From positions 115,100 to 179,099 of the forward strand of contig SCRO01000034.1 in NCBI GenBank assembly GCA_004298505.1: a stretch of DNA of 64,000 nt. The letters are read 5' to 3'. Source of the stretch: Rhodanobacter sp. (GTDB lineage: Bacteria; Pseudomonadota; Gammaproteobacteria; Xanthomonadales; Rhodanobacteraceae). A model generated the notes under the pieces. The model made no database searches and was not told where the DNA came from. It saw only the letters and a list, made by a program, of their open reading frames with translations. Position 1 is the stretch's first letter. Each line of letters opens with the position of its first letter. Of this stretch, positions 1 through 9,020 are shown piece after piece. Both the position numbers and the translations under genes were made by a program.

Positions 1-41
1 CGCCACCGAGTGCCGCCGCCAGGGGAGGTGCCGGATCATGA
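1..41 (+). CDS. pilN: PilN C-terminus (partial)
   Basis: Only the last dozen codons are in the window. A frame open from base 3 reads PPSAAARGGAGS and stops at TGA 39-41, overlapping the pilO start as ATGA. PilN is the inner-membrane partner of PilO in the type IV pilus alignment complex and is normally encoded directly upstream of pilO. The identity is inferred from this position; the visible residues are not diagnostic. Confidence 0.6.
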   Translation, partial: PPSAAARGGAGS

Positions 42-691
42 GTTTCCTGAGTGACATCCAGAACCTCGATCGCAACAACGTCGGCGGCTGGCCGCAGTCA
101 GTCAAGATCTTCTTCACCGCCTTGCTATGTGCGCTCGTGCTCCTGGTTGGCTGGTACTTCTTCGTCAGCGACCAGCAGGACGATCTGGATACGCTTGCCG
201 GCAAGGAGACCCAGCTCAAGCAGGAGTTCGCCACCAAGCAGGCCAAATCGGCCAACCTCGAAGCGCTGGATCAACAGCTCAACGAGATGCAGGACATGCT
301 GCGCCAGTTGCTGCGCCAGTTGCCCAGCAAGACCGAGATGCCGGAATTGCTCATCGACATTTCGCAGACTGCGCAGGCGGCTGGACTCGAGACCGAGCTG
401 TTCCAGCCCGGTCCGGAGACCCCGAAGGATTTCTACGCCGAGAAGCCGATCACGCTGCGCATGACCGGTACCTATCACCAGTTCGGCACCTTCATCAGCG
501 GCGTGGCTTCGCTGCCACGGGTGGTGATCCTCACCCTCCACGATGTCTCGCTGACGCCGAAAGCGCCGACCAAGGCGGGTACGGCAGGCAGCGGCCAGCT
601 CGTGCTGCAGGGTACGGTCAAGACCTACCGCTATCTGGATGACGAGGAAAGCGCTGCCGCGAGCCATAAAAAGGCGGGGGCGAAGAAATGA
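38..691 (+). CDS. pilO: Type IV pilus inner-membrane protein PilO
   Basis: 217 residues. PilO forms the PilN-PilO heterodimer that links the cytoplasmic PilM/PilC platform to the PilP-PilQ secretin across the periplasm. A short cytoplasmic N-terminus is followed by one transmembrane helix at about residues 25-43 (FFTALLCALVLLVGWYFF). A coiled-coil stretch comes next at about 47-95, rich in Gln, Glu and Leu. The C-terminal half is the ferredoxin-like PilO core, including LRMTGTYHQFGTFISGVA at about 140-158. Length and topology are normal for the family. It overlaps pilN and pilP by 4 bp each (ATGA), so the genes are translationally coupled. Identity is secure from both sequence and synteny. 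Confidence 0.96.
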   Translation: MSFLSDIQNLDRNNVGGWPQSVKIFFTALLCALVLLVGWYFFVSDQQDDLDTLAGKETQLKQEFATKQAKSANLEALDQQLNEMQDMLRQLLRQLPSKTEMPELLIDISQTAQAAGLETELFQPGPETPKDFYAEKPITLRMTGTYHQFGTFISGVASLPRVVILTLHDVSLTPKAPTKAGTAGSGQLVLQGTVKTYRYLDDEESAAASHKKAGAKK

Positions 692-1233
692 TGAACAAGT
701 CGATTTCCAGCAAATCCGCCAAGCTGGCGCGTGTCGCCTTGATGTTGGCCGTGGCACTGCTGCTTGCAGGATGCACCCGCGGCGTGTCGGATTTGCGCGC
801 CTGGGTAGCCCAGGAGAAAGTCAAGAAAGGGGCGCCGATCCCGCCGCTGCCTGTGATCAAGACCTTCGAGACGTTCAAGTACAACGATCAGGACAAGCGT
901 GATCCGTTCAGCCCGAGCACGGTCGAGCTGCAGAACAACAACGCAACCAGCGGTCCGCGCCCGGATGCCAATCGGGCCAGGGAACCGCTGGAGATGTTCG
1001 CTCTGGACAGCCTCAAGATGGTCGGTACGGTCGGTGCGGGTCCGCAGATGCAAGTTCTGATCAAGGATCCGGGCGGGGTCATCCATCGCGTCCATGTGGG
1101 GGAGTACATGGGCCAGAACTACGGACATATCACCGCCATCAGCGAAGACCATGTCGATCTGGTCGAGCTGGTATCCAACGGCAATGGTGGCTGGATGGAA
1201 CGTCCCGCCAGTATCGCGCTCGGCCAGCCATAG
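688..1233 (+). CDS. pilP: Type IV pilus pilotin-like lipoprotein PilP
   Basis: 181 residues. PilP is an inner-membrane lipoprotein that binds PilN/PilO and the N0 domain of PilQ. The signal peptide is followed by lipobox LLAGC, with the lipidated Cys at about residue 28. Then come a disordered linker and the conserved KRDPFSPS segment. The C-terminal beta domain contains LKMVGTVGAGPQMQVLI and GGVIHRVHVGEYMGQNYG. The start overlaps the pilO stop (ATGATG). The gene ends 19 bp before the pilQ start, consistent with one pilMNOPQ transcript. Confidence 0.96.
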   Translation: MMNKSISSKSAKLARVALMLAVALLLAGCTRGVSDLRAWVAQEKVKKGAPIPPLPVIKTFETFKYNDQDKRDPFSPSTVELQNNNATSGPRPDANRAREPLEMFALDSLKMVGTVGAGPQMQVLIKDPGGVIHRVHVGEYMGQNYGHITAISEDHVDLVELVSNGNGGWMERPASIALGQP

Positions 1234-1252
1234 GAATACAGGGGCAGATGCA

Positions 1253-3511
1253 ATGAGCAACCAAATTCAATCCGTGCGGGGCCGAGTCATGCGCGATGCG
1301 AGTCGTTATATCCTGTTGGGCCTGCTGATCCTCGGTACCACCTGGGCCGGTGCGGCGATGGCAGCCGCCACCACGCTGCAGAACATCAGCTACAACGCCC
1401 TGCCTGGTGGCCGCGTTGAGGTGCACATGGACTTTGGCGGCGGACCGGTGCCGCAGCCGAAGATCTTCACAACCGAAAATCCACCGCGCATCGCGGTCGA
1501 CCTGCCCGATACCGACAACGCCGCCGCACGCCATCTGGACATCGGCAAGGGCTCGACCGCGGGCGTGTCGGCGGTTTCGGCCGGCGGACGCACCCGGGTC
1601 GTGGTCGAACTGATGCGCGTATCGAGCTATCGCACGAATGTCGAAGGCCACAGCCTGGTGTTGACGGTCAACAACGGCAGCACGAACCAGTCGGTTACCA
1701 CCGCAGCCACCATCGATCCGACCAAGACGTTGCCCTCGTCCTCGGCCGGCCCGACTATTTCCAACATCGATTTTCGCCGCGGCCCGAACGGTGAAGGTCG
1801 CGTGCTGATCAGCTTCAACGGCAGCGGCGCGAACGCCGAAATGACCCGTCAGGTCGACAAGGTGCTGGTCAACATCGACCATGCGAACCTGCCGGCGAAG
1901 CTGGCCCAGCGCCTGGATACGCTGGACTTCGCCACCCCGGTGCAATCCATCGTCACCCGCGAGGGCAACGGCGGCGGTGCGCGCATCGAGATCGATACCA
2001 AGGGCAGGGTGGAGACCTCGGCCTACCAGACTCCCGATCAATACGTGGTCGAGGTGGCGCCGAAGAAGGCTGGCGCCAACACCGACAAGCTGGCCAGACT
2101 GGACAAGCAGCCGAGCTACAACGGCAAGCGCGTCACCTTCAACTTCCAGGACATCCCGGTGCGTTCGGCGCTGCAACTGATCGCGGATATCTCCGGGCTC
2201 AACCTGGTGGCCTCCGACAGTGTCGGCGGCAGCGTCACGCTGCGCCTGGTCAATGTGCCGTGGGATCAGGCGCTGGACGTGATCCTGCGCGCCAAGAGCC
2301 TCGACAAGCGCCGCAATGGCAACGTGATCTGGGTGGCGCCGCAGGCCGAGCTCGCCAAGTACGAACAGGACCTCGCCGATGCCAAGCTGAAGGCGCAGGA
2401 TACCGCCGAGCTGGTCACCGACTACGTGCCGATCAGCTATGGCAAGGCGTCCGACATTGCCAAGCTGCTGACCACCGGCAGCATGCAGGGCGGCGGTGGC
2501 AGCGGCAGCTCCAACACCCAGCGTGGCTTCCTCTCGCCGCGTGGCAGCGTGTCGTTCGACCAGCGCACCAACACCCTGCTGCTCAACGACACGCCGGAGA
2601 AAATCAAGCAGCTGCGTGAGCTGATCGCGGTGCTCGACAAGCCGGTGCAGCAGGTGCTGATCGAGTCGCGCATCGTGGTCGCCACCGACGACTTCACCCG
2701 CGAACTGGGCGTGAAGTGGGGCGTGTCGGGCAGCCAGATCAACAACAACAACATCGTCACCACGGGACCGACCGGTGATAGCGCGCTGACCTATGCCACC
2801 GGCGTGCACAACAACATCGTCAACTACAACAATGCCTACAGCGACTGGTTGGCCAATGGTAGCCAGGGCGCGCCGCCGCATCCGGGTGCAGTGGCCCTGC
2901 CAGGCGGCTTTAACGTGAACCTGCCGGCACAAGGCGGCAGTACGCTCGGCTTCGCGATCCTCGGTGCCAACTACGCGCTCGACCTGGAACTTTCCGCGGC
3001 GCAGACCGAGGGTCGGGGCGAAGTGATCTCCAGTCCGCGCGTCATCACCGCCAACCAGCAGGAAGCCGTGATCCGCCAGGGCCAGGAAATCGGCTACGTC
3101 ACATTCCAGAATGGCGGTACCGCCGGCGGTGGTGTGCCTACCGCTTCGGTGCAGTTCAAGGACGCCGTGCTGGAGTTGAAGGTGACCCCGACGATCACCG
3201 CCGACAACCGCGTCTACCTGGCGATCAACGTGAAGAAGGATGCGCTGGCCAAGTTCGTCGATACGCCGAACGGCAAGGTGCCGCAGATCGACACGCGCGA
3301 GGTGAACACCTCGGCCTTGGTCGACAACGGGCAGACCGTGGTGCTCGGCGGCATCTACGAGGTCAACAAGAGCAACACGGTGTCCAAGGTGCCCGGGCTG
3401 GGCGATATTCCCGGTATCGGCGCGCTGTTCCGCAACACCAATCGCACCGAAACCAAGGCGGAACTGCTGATCTTCGTGACCCCGCGCATACTTAGCGATA
3501 CGTTGCAGTAA
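1253..3511 (+). CDS. pilQ: Type IV pilus secretin PilQ
   Basis: 752 residues. PilQ is the outer-membrane secretin ring through which the pilus is extruded. I chose ATG 1253 rather than the longer in-frame ORF from 1094, because 1253 gives a signal peptide (YILLGLLILGTTWAGAAMAA) and lies just after pilP. Domains in order: two AMIN repeats (about 45-130 and 160-245), STN/N0 (about 290-365, FNFQDIPVRSALQLIADI), secretin N1 (about 385-460), and the C-terminal secretin pore (about 560-750) ending in VTPRILSDT. A Gly/Ser-rich loop near residue 405 is common in PilQ. The next gene is separated by a terminator. Confidence 0.97.
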   Translation: MSNQIQSVRGRVMRDASRYILLGLLILGTTWAGAAMAAATTLQNISYNALPGGRVEVHMDFGGGPVPQPKIFTTENPPRIAVDLPDTDNAAARHLDIGKGSTAGVSAVSAGGRTRVVVELMRVSSYRTNVEGHSLVLTVNNGSTNQSVTTAATIDPTKTLPSSSAGPTISNIDFRRGPNGEGRVLISFNGSGANAEMTRQVDKVLVNIDHANLPAKLAQRLDTLDFATPVQSIVTREGNGGGARIEIDTKGRVETSAYQTPDQYVVEVAPKKAGANTDKLARLDKQPSYNGKRVTFNFQDIPVRSALQLIADISGLNLVASDSVGGSVTLRLVNVPWDQALDVILRAKSLDKRRNGNVIWVAPQAELAKYEQDLADAKLKAQDTAELVTDYVPISYGKASDIAKLLTTGSMQGGGGSGSSNTQRGFLSPRGSVSFDQRTNTLLLNDTPEKIKQLRELIAVLDKPVQQVLIESRIVVATDDFTRELGVKWGVSGSQINNNNIVTTGPTGDSALTYATGVHNNIVNYNNAYSDWLANGSQGAPPHPGAVALPGGFNVNLPAQGGSTLGFAILGANYALDLELSAAQTEGRGEVISSPRVITANQQEAVIRQGQEIGYVTFQNGGTAGGGVPTASVQFKDAVLELKVTPTITADNRVYLAINVKKDALAKFVDTPNGKVPQIDTREVNTSALVDNGQTVVLGGIYEVNKSNTVSKVPGLGDIPGIGALFRNTNRTETKAELLIFVTPRILSDTLQ

Positions 3512-3529
3512 GTTGCCTCACGGCACCGG

Positions 3530-3557
3530 AAAAGGGCGGCTCAGGCCGCCCTTTTTT
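3530..3557 (+). terminator. Rho-independent terminator of the pil operon
   Basis: Four A residues, a perfect 7-bp stem GGGCGGC/GCCGCCC (3534-3540 with 3545-3551), loop TCAG, then six T residues (3552-3557). It lies 19 bp after the pilQ stop. The symmetric A and T tracts mean it could also work on the other strand. Confidence 0.93.
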
Positions 3558-3673
3558 CAAGTTGTCACGGCGCGCGGATTAAACTTCCGGCGTGGATCAT
3601 GGTCAGAGTGGCGCCGGCGAAGCCGCCCTCGTGGGGCGGAGGCGCAGGTCTCACGCCGAACCGGAACCCGCTC

Positions 3674-4669
3674 ATGGATACCCCCGAACACTCTCCCCTC
3701 AGCCCACTGCAACAGCGCTGCGGACGTCTGCGCGACGATCTGAGGCATTGCATCATCGGCCAGCCGCAACTGATCGACTGCCTGCTGGTCGCCCTGCTGG
3801 CCGATGGTCATCTACTGGTCGAGGGGGCGCCCGGCCTGGCCAAGACCACGGCGGTGAAAGCTCTGGCAGCAAGGATCGAGGCGGACTTCCATCGCGTGCA
3901 GTTTACCCCCGACCTGCTGCCGGCCGACCTCACCGGCACCGATGTGTTCCGCCCGCAAGCGGGCAGTTTCGAGTTTGAGCGTGGGCCCCTGTTCCACAAT
4001 ATCATCCTCGCCGACGAGATCAACCGTGCGCCGGCCAAGGTGCAGTCGGCACTGCTGGAGGCGATGGGCGAGCAGCAGATCACGGTCGGTCGCAGCACTT
4101 GGAAATTGCCCGACCTGTTCATGGTGATGGCCACGCAGAACCCGATCGAACAGGAGGGTACCTTCAGCTTGCCGGAGGCTCAGCTCGACCGTTTCCTGAT
4201 GCACGTGACGATCGGTTACCCCGATGCCGCCTCCGAACTGGCGATCCTCAAGCTGGCACGAGAGCAAGCCAGCCGGCGCGCCCATCCGGCGCCGCCGCCG
4301 CAGGCGCTGCTCAGCCAATCCGACGTGTTCGCCGCGCGCGATGCCGCGATGGCGGTGCACATGGCGCCCGCGCTGGAGGAATACCTGGCCCAGCTGGTGC
4401 TGGCCACGCGCGATGCCGGCCGTTACGGCGCCGAGCTCAAGCGCTGGATCGCTTGGGGTGGCAGTCCGCGCGCCACCATTGCGCTGGACCGCTGCGCGCG
4501 GGCGCATGCGTGGCTGGCTGGGCGTGCCTATGTGCTGCCCGAGGACGTGCATGCCATCGTCTACGAAGTCCTGCGCCACCGCGTCCTGCTCAGTTACGAG
4601 GCGCAGGCCGAGGGTGTCACGCCTGACCAGGTGATCGCGCGGCTGCTGGATCTCGTGCCGCTGCCGTGA
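3674..4669 (+). CDS. MoxR-family AAA+ ATPase
   Basis: 331 residues from ATG 3674. The in-frame extension back to 3599 has low-complexity residues and was not used. MoxR ATPases are chaperone-like AAA+ proteins that work with von Willebrand (VWA) proteins in assembling or activating envelope or metal-containing complexes. Walker A is GAPGLAKTT at about 51-59, Walker B is LADEINRAP at about 111-119, and the sensor-1 region is MVMATQNPIEQEGTF. The AAA lid domain fills the C-terminal 100 residues. It is the first gene of a six-gene run ending in batD, the classic moxR-DUF58-VWA-bat order. Its stop overlaps the next start as GTGA. Confidence 0.95.
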   Translation: MDTPEHSPLSPLQQRCGRLRDDLRHCIIGQPQLIDCLLVALLADGHLLVEGAPGLAKTTAVKALAARIEADFHRVQFTPDLLPADLTGTDVFRPQAGSFEFERGPLFHNIILADEINRAPAKVQSALLEAMGEQQITVGRSTWKLPDLFMVMATQNPIEQEGTFSLPEAQLDRFLMHVTIGYPDAASELAILKLAREQASRRAHPAPPPQALLSQSDVFAARDAAMAVHMAPALEEYLAQLVLATRDAGRYGAELKRWIAWGGSPRATIALDRCARAHAWLAGRAYVLPEDVHAIVYEVLRHRVLLSYEAQAEGVTPDQVIARLLDLVPLP

Positions 4670-5601
4670 GTGCCGTGGCATTCCAACGAGAGGAGGGCGA
4701 TGGCCGCAGCCGGGTATCGCTGGCCGAGCTGATCGCACTGCGTGCCCGTGTTGGCCATGTGCGCATGGCACCGCTAGTGTCCCGCGCGCCCCGTTATGGC
4801 CAGCAGTCCAGCCGTCTATACGGCCGCGGCATGGACTATGCCGAGTCGCGCGCCTACCAGGCTGGCGACGACGTGCGCCGGCTCGATTGGCGGCTTACCG
4901 CACGCAGCGGCAAACTGCACACCAAGCTGTTCCAGGAGGACCGTGAAGGCTGCCTGCTGATCCTGCTCGATACCCACGCCAGCATGGTTTTCGGCACGCG
5001 GCAGCGCTTCAAGTCGGTGCAGGCGGCGCGAATAGCGGCGCTGGCGGCGTGGTACGCCACGCGCGCCGGCGAACGGGTTGGCGTGCTTGCGTTCGGCAGT
5101 GTCGAGCACTTGCTGCGGGCGCAGGCGGGTCCGCGCGGAGCGCTCGCGGTATGCGGTGCACTGGCGCAGTGGGATAGCTGGCCGCGATCGGATCGGCAGC
5201 AACCATTGTCCGACGCGCTGACCCGCGCCGCGCACATATCGCACGGCGCCAGCCGGGTCCTGCTGGTCAGCGACGGCTTCAGCTGCGACCCTCCGGCACG
5301 CCAACGTATGCTGGATCTGACCCGGCACGCCGGGGTCAGCGTGCTGGTGGTGGCTGACGCGCTGGAGCTGTCGTTGGCGCCAGCGGGGCGCTATCCGCTG
5401 GAACATTCAGGCGAACGGCGCGAGGTGCTGTTGCAGTCGGCGCGACAGCGCGGCGACTTCCGCCGCGCATTGGGGGGCGGCGCCACCCGGCTCGCCGCCC
5501 TCGCTGGGTCGTTAGGCCTGCGCCATGCCAGTATCGACACGACGGCGGATCCGTTTGATGCCGTGGCCGGCCTGATCGGCCGCAAGGGTGTACCGCGATG
5601 A
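4666..5601 (+). CDS. DUF58 domain protein of the MoxR-Bat operon
   Basis: 311 residues from GTG 4666, whose last two bases begin the moxR stop TGA. The DUF58 signature is clear: GMDYAESRAYQAGDDVRRLDW near residues 61-81, followed by TKLFQEDREGCLLILLDTHASM. The C-terminal half has a VWA-like fold with LLVSDGF. DUF58 proteins are almost always encoded beside moxR and are thought to be its substrates or adaptors. The biochemical role is unknown. It overlaps the following gene by 4 bp. Confidence 0.93.
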   Translation: MSAVAFQREEGDGRSRVSLAELIALRARVGHVRMAPLVSRAPRYGQQSSRLYGRGMDYAESRAYQAGDDVRRLDWRLTARSGKLHTKLFQEDREGCLLILLDTHASMVFGTRQRFKSVQAARIAALAAWYATRAGERVGVLAFGSVEHLLRAQAGPRGALAVCGALAQWDSWPRSDRQQPLSDALTRAAHISHGASRVLLVSDGFSCDPPARQRMLDLTRHAGVSVLVVADALELSLAPAGRYPLEHSGERREVLLQSARQRGDFRRALGGGATRLAALAGSLGLRHASIDTTADPFDAVAGLIGRKGVPR

Positions 5602-6140
5602 TCGCCGCCGCCGGACTACCCACGCCAGCCGGTGCCACCGCCGGCCCTAGCCTGCGCGACATCCACCTGCCTGCCGCGCCCGCGTGGTGGCCGCCAGCAC
5701 CGGGCTGGTGGCTGCTCGCTGCCCTCACGCTGACCGCGCTCGCCGCGCTCGCCTGGGCTTGGCGTCGTCATCGTCGCGCGCATGATCGGCAGCAGCAGAT
5801 CCTGGGCGAGGTGGACCGACTGGCTCACCGGCATCGTGACGAGGGCAGCCCGGACGCGCTTTTGCGCGACCTGCATCAACTGTTGCGGCGCGTGGCGCGC
5901 GAACATGATGCCCGCGCCGCCCTGCAGCGGGGCGCAGCCTGGCGGCAAACGCTGGCGCGGGTGCCGGTCGACCGCGCGACCCTCGATCGATTGCTTGCGC
6001 TCGATCAATTGGTCTATCGGCCCGCGACCGATGGCGATGACGAGGCGCTCGTTGCAGCCGTCCGGCAGTGGTTGCGTCTGGCCGTAAAGCCGTCCAAGTG
6101 GAAGGCGGTAACGCCAGTGCAGGAGGCGGTTGATGCCTGA
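5598..6140 (+). CDS. DUF4381 membrane protein
   Basis: 180 residues. It has a short N-terminal segment containing LRDIHLPAAPAWWPPAPGWW, the hallmark of DUF4381, then one transmembrane helix (about 39-56, WLLAALTLTALAALAWAW). The rest is a cytoplasmic, Arg-rich helical tail. The gene is translationally coupled to DUF58 (ATGA), and its last 8 bp overlap the next gene. DUF4381 sits in this slot in many proteobacterial MoxR operons and probably tethers the complex to the inner membrane; that role is inferred. Confidence 0.9.
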   Translation: MIAAAGLPTPAGATAGPSLRDIHLPAAPAWWPPAPGWWLLAALTLTALAALAWAWRRHRRAHDRQQQILGEVDRLAHRHRDEGSPDALLRDLHQLLRRVAREHDARAALQRGAAWRQTLARVPVDRATLDRLLALDQLVYRPATDGDDEALVAAVRQWLRLAVKPSKWKAVTPVQEAVDA

Positions 6141-7119
6141 ATTCGCCTGGCCGTGGGTGGTTCTGCTGTTGCCGTTGCCGTGGCTGTTGCGGCGCGGGTG
6201 GCGCCCGGCGGCGCCAGGCGTGGCACTGCACCTGCCGCAACCCGGCGTGCAGCTGGGCTCGGTGGCCGACAAGCGCGTGCAGGGCGCGGCGCCCTGGTTG
6301 CTCGTGTTGGCCTGGTTGTGCCTGCTGGCTGCGGCGGCACGACCGCAGTGGCTGGGGCCGCCGCAGGCGCAGCAGCGCAGTGGGCGCGCGCTGATGCTGG
6401 CGGTGGATCTGTCCGGCAGCATGCGCACGCCGGACATGCAACTGGCCGGCCAGCCGGTCAGCCGTTTCGGTGCGGTAGAGGCGATCGCCGGCGACTTCAT
6501 CAGCCGGCGCAGCGGCGACGAAATGGGGCTGATCCTGTTTGGCAGCCAGGCCTACCTGGTCACGCCGCTGACCTATGACTTGTCTGCCGTTCGCGCGCAG
6601 TTGCAAGGCGCCGCAGTGGGCCTGGCCGGCAGTCAGACCGCGATCGGCGATGCGATCGCGGTGGCAGTGAAGCGCTTGTCGGCCTTGCCGGAGCAGGCAC
6701 GCGTGCTGGTGCTGCTTACCGACGGAGTGAACAACGCCGGCAGCATCTCGCCGCACGAGGCGGCACGGGCGGCCAAGGCGGCCGGCGTGCGCATCTACAC
6801 CATCGGCATCGGTGCCACGCAGATGCGTGTGCCCGGTTTCTTCGGCATGCAACTGGTCAACCCCTCGGCGGATCTGGATGCCGACATGCTCACCGCGATC
6901 GCGAAGGACACCGGAGGGCGCTTTTTCCGTGCCACTGACAGCCGCGAACTGGCCGAGGCGTACCGCACGATCAATGCGCTGGAGCCGATGCCGCAGCGCG
7001 GGCCGTCCTTGCGCCAGCGGCACGAGTTGTTCCGCTGGCCGCTGCTGGCATCACTGGTCTTGTTGTTGCTGGCGATCGTGCCGCGTCGATTCGCACGCAC
7101 GGCGGAGCAGAGCGCATGA
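6133..7119 (+). CDS. VWA-domain membrane protein (BatA-like)
   Basis: 328 residues from ATG 6133, chosen because a perfect AGGAGG (6121-6126) lies 6 bp upstream; TTG 6130 is the alternative. Transmembrane helices sit at both ends (about 5-20 plus 50-70, and 300-320). The von Willebrand A domain between them keeps the metal-ion site DLSGS, the Thr loop and LLTDGVNNAG. BatA-like proteins act with BatB/C/D in aerotolerance or envelope stress in Bacteroides and Leptospira. The role in this lineage is inferred. It overlaps the next gene by 4 bp. Confidence 0.93.
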   Translation: MPEFAWPWVVLLLPLPWLLRRGWRPAAPGVALHLPQPGVQLGSVADKRVQGAAPWLLVLAWLCLLAAAARPQWLGPPQAQQRSGRALMLAVDLSGSMRTPDMQLAGQPVSRFGAVEAIAGDFISRRSGDEMGLILFGSQAYLVTPLTYDLSAVRAQLQGAAVGLAGSQTAIGDAIAVAVKRLSALPEQARVLVLLTDGVNNAGSISPHEAARAAKAAGVRIYTIGIGATQMRVPGFFGMQLVNPSADLDADMLTAIAKDTGGRFFRATDSRELAEAYRTINALEPMPQRGPSLRQRHELFRWPLLASLVLLLLAIVPRRFARTAEQSA

Positions 7120-9020
7120 GCGAGCTCTTGCACCAGTTTCATTTTCTGCGTCCCTGGTGGCTGCTGGCACTGGCCGGGTTGCCGTTACTGGCGCTGCCGC
7201 GGTGGCGGCGCGATGGCGGCGAGCTGGCGCTGTCGCGCCTGGTCGATCCCGATCTGCTGCCGCTGCTGGTGCGCGGGCAGGCACGACAGCACCACCTGCC
7301 CTTGGCGTTGTTTGCGCTCGGCTGGCTGCTGGCGACGCTTGCCCTCGCGGGTCCGGCCTGGAGTCGCGTCGAGCAACCCCTGTATGCCAGCCGCCCGACG
7401 CAGGTGGTGGCGATCTCGCTGTCGCGCCACATGCTGGTGCGTGACGTGGCGCCGAGCCGGCTCGACCGCGCACGCTACAAGGCGCACGAACTGCTGGCCA
7501 GCAATCGCGCCGGATTGAATGCACTTATCGGCTACGCCGGCGAGGCCTTCGTGGTAGCGCCGCTGACCTCCGATGCGAACAGCCTGAGCGACCTGCTCGA
7601 CGCGATGGCGCCGGACACCATGCCGGTAGACGGCAACGACGCGGCGGCGGCGATCGCGCTGGGTACCAAGTTGATCCATGACGCCAAGGCCGGCGGCGGC
7701 TCGCTGGTGTTGATCACCGACCAGGCGGATAGCGCCGCGGATACAGCAGCGCGCCAGGCCCTGGCTGCCGGCGTGCATGTCTCCGTGCTCGGCGTCGGCA
7801 CCCGACAGGGTGGCCCGATTCCGCTACCCGAAGGCGGCTTCCTGCGTGATGCCAGGCGTGACATGGTGCTTGCCGCTCGCGACGATGCGACGCTCGCTGC
7901 GCTGGCGCGTGCCGGTGGTGGCCGTTACGTACCGATGAGTGCCGACCCGCATGACATCGATGCGCTGCACGCGCAGTTGCGCAAGACGCCGAAGGCCGCC
8001 GCTAGCGGCCAGCTCGGTGAGCAATGGCAGGATCGCGGTGCTTGGCTGCTGCTGCCGCTGCTGCTGATCGTGGCCACCGCGTTTCGTCGCGGCTGGCTAC
8101 TGCTGTTGCTGATGGTGTGCTTGCCATGGTTGCCGAGCACGGCTGCGGCGGGTACCTGGCAGAACTTGTGGCAACGCCAGGATCAGCAAGCCGTGCAGGC
8201 CTTGCGTGAGGGCCATCCAAAGCAGGCGCAACAGCTCGCCCGCGATCCGGCGTGGCGTGGTGTAGCGGCGTATCGCGCCGGCAACTATGCGGCCGCGGCG
8301 CAGGATTTGCAGCACGCCTCCGGCAGCGACGCGGCGTACAACCGCGGCAATGCGCTGGCCAAGGCAAGGCACTACCAGGATGCGATCAAGGCGTATGACG
8401 AGGCGCTGCAGCTCGACCCGGCCAATGTCGACGCGAAGGCCAACCGCAAGGCGGTCGAGGATTGGCTGCATCAGCAGCAGAGGAAGCAACAGCCGCAACA
8501 GAACAAGTCGGACCAGAAGAAGCCATCCGGGCAGGGCGAGGACAAGCCGTCATCGGCCCAGCACGATCAGAGTAAGGACGGTAAAGCCGCCTCGCAAAAA
8601 CAGAAATCTGCCCAGGATGGCAGCACGTCATCGGAGAAGCAGGGCGCGGGCAGGCAAGGCGAGGACAAGCAGCCACCGCGGCAGGATCACGCCGGCCAGA
8701 ATCATTCCGGCGAGCAGCCCAAAGCACAAACCGCGCAGGAACGGGCCAAACAGCAAGCACAGGCCGAGCAGGCGCAACAGGCGCTGAAGAAGCAGATGGA
8801 CCAGGCGCTGGCCGCACAGCCCGGCAAGTCGGCGCAGAAGGCCTCGCCGCATCAGCTCGGTGCGCTGGCGCAGGACGATCCGCAATCGAAGTTGCCGGCG
8901 GATATCCGGCACGCTTTGCAGCGCGTCCAGGATGATCCCGGCGCGCTGCTGCGACGCAAATTCGAACTGGAATATCGCGAGCGCCATGCTGGCGCTCCGG
9001 CCGAGGATGGACAACCATGA
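7116..9020 (+). CDS. Fused VWA-TPR protein (BatB/BatC-like)
   Basis: 634 residues. An N-terminal membrane anchor is followed by a VWA domain (about 90-280), more transmembrane helices (about 307-345), a TPR pair (about 400-450, AYNRGNALAKARHYQDAI), and a long Gln/Lys-rich low-complexity coil (about 455-600). The arrangement equals BatB joined to BatC, a fusion seen in gammaproteobacteria. The metal-binding motif expected as DxSxS reads VAISLSRHM, so the first Asp is missing, unlike in the preceding VWA gene. The domain may therefore be structural rather than metal-dependent. Starts and stops overlap both neighbours as ATGA. Confidence 0.92.
   Translation: MSELLHQFHFLRPWWLLALAGLPLLALPRWRRDGGELALSRLVDPDLLPLLVRGQARQHHLPLALFALGWLLATLALAGPAWSRVEQPLYASRPTQVVAISLSRHMLVRDVAPSRLDRARYKAHELLASNRAGLNALIGYAGEAFVVAPLTSDANSLSDLLDAMAPDTMPVDGNDAAAAIALGTKLIHDAKAGGGSLVLITDQADSAADTAARQALAAGVHVSVLGVGTRQGGPIPLPEGGFLRDARRDMVLAARDDATLAALARAGGGRYVPMSADPHDIDALHAQLRKTPKAAASGQLGEQWQDRGAWLLLPLLLIVATAFRRGWLLLLLMVCLPWLPSTAAAGTWQNLWQRQDQQAVQALREGHPKQAQQLARDPAWRGVAAYRAGNYAAAAQDLQHASGSDAAYNRGNALAKARHYQDAIKAYDEALQLDPANVDAKANRKAVEDWLHQQQRKQQPQQNKSDQKKPSGQGEDKPSSAQHDQSKDGKAASQKQKSAQDGSTSSEKQGAGRQGEDKQPPRQDHAGQNHSGEQPKAQTAQERAKQQAQAEQAQQALKKQMDQALAAQPGKSAQKASPHQLGALAQDDPQSKLPADIRHALQRVQDDPGALLRRKFELEYRERHAGAPAEDGQP

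Noticed and set aside
1139..2932. A 597-codon frame antisense to pilQ
   Set aside because: His/Arg/Gln-rich shadow typical of antisense frames in GC-rich DNA; pilQ on the other strand is unambiguous.
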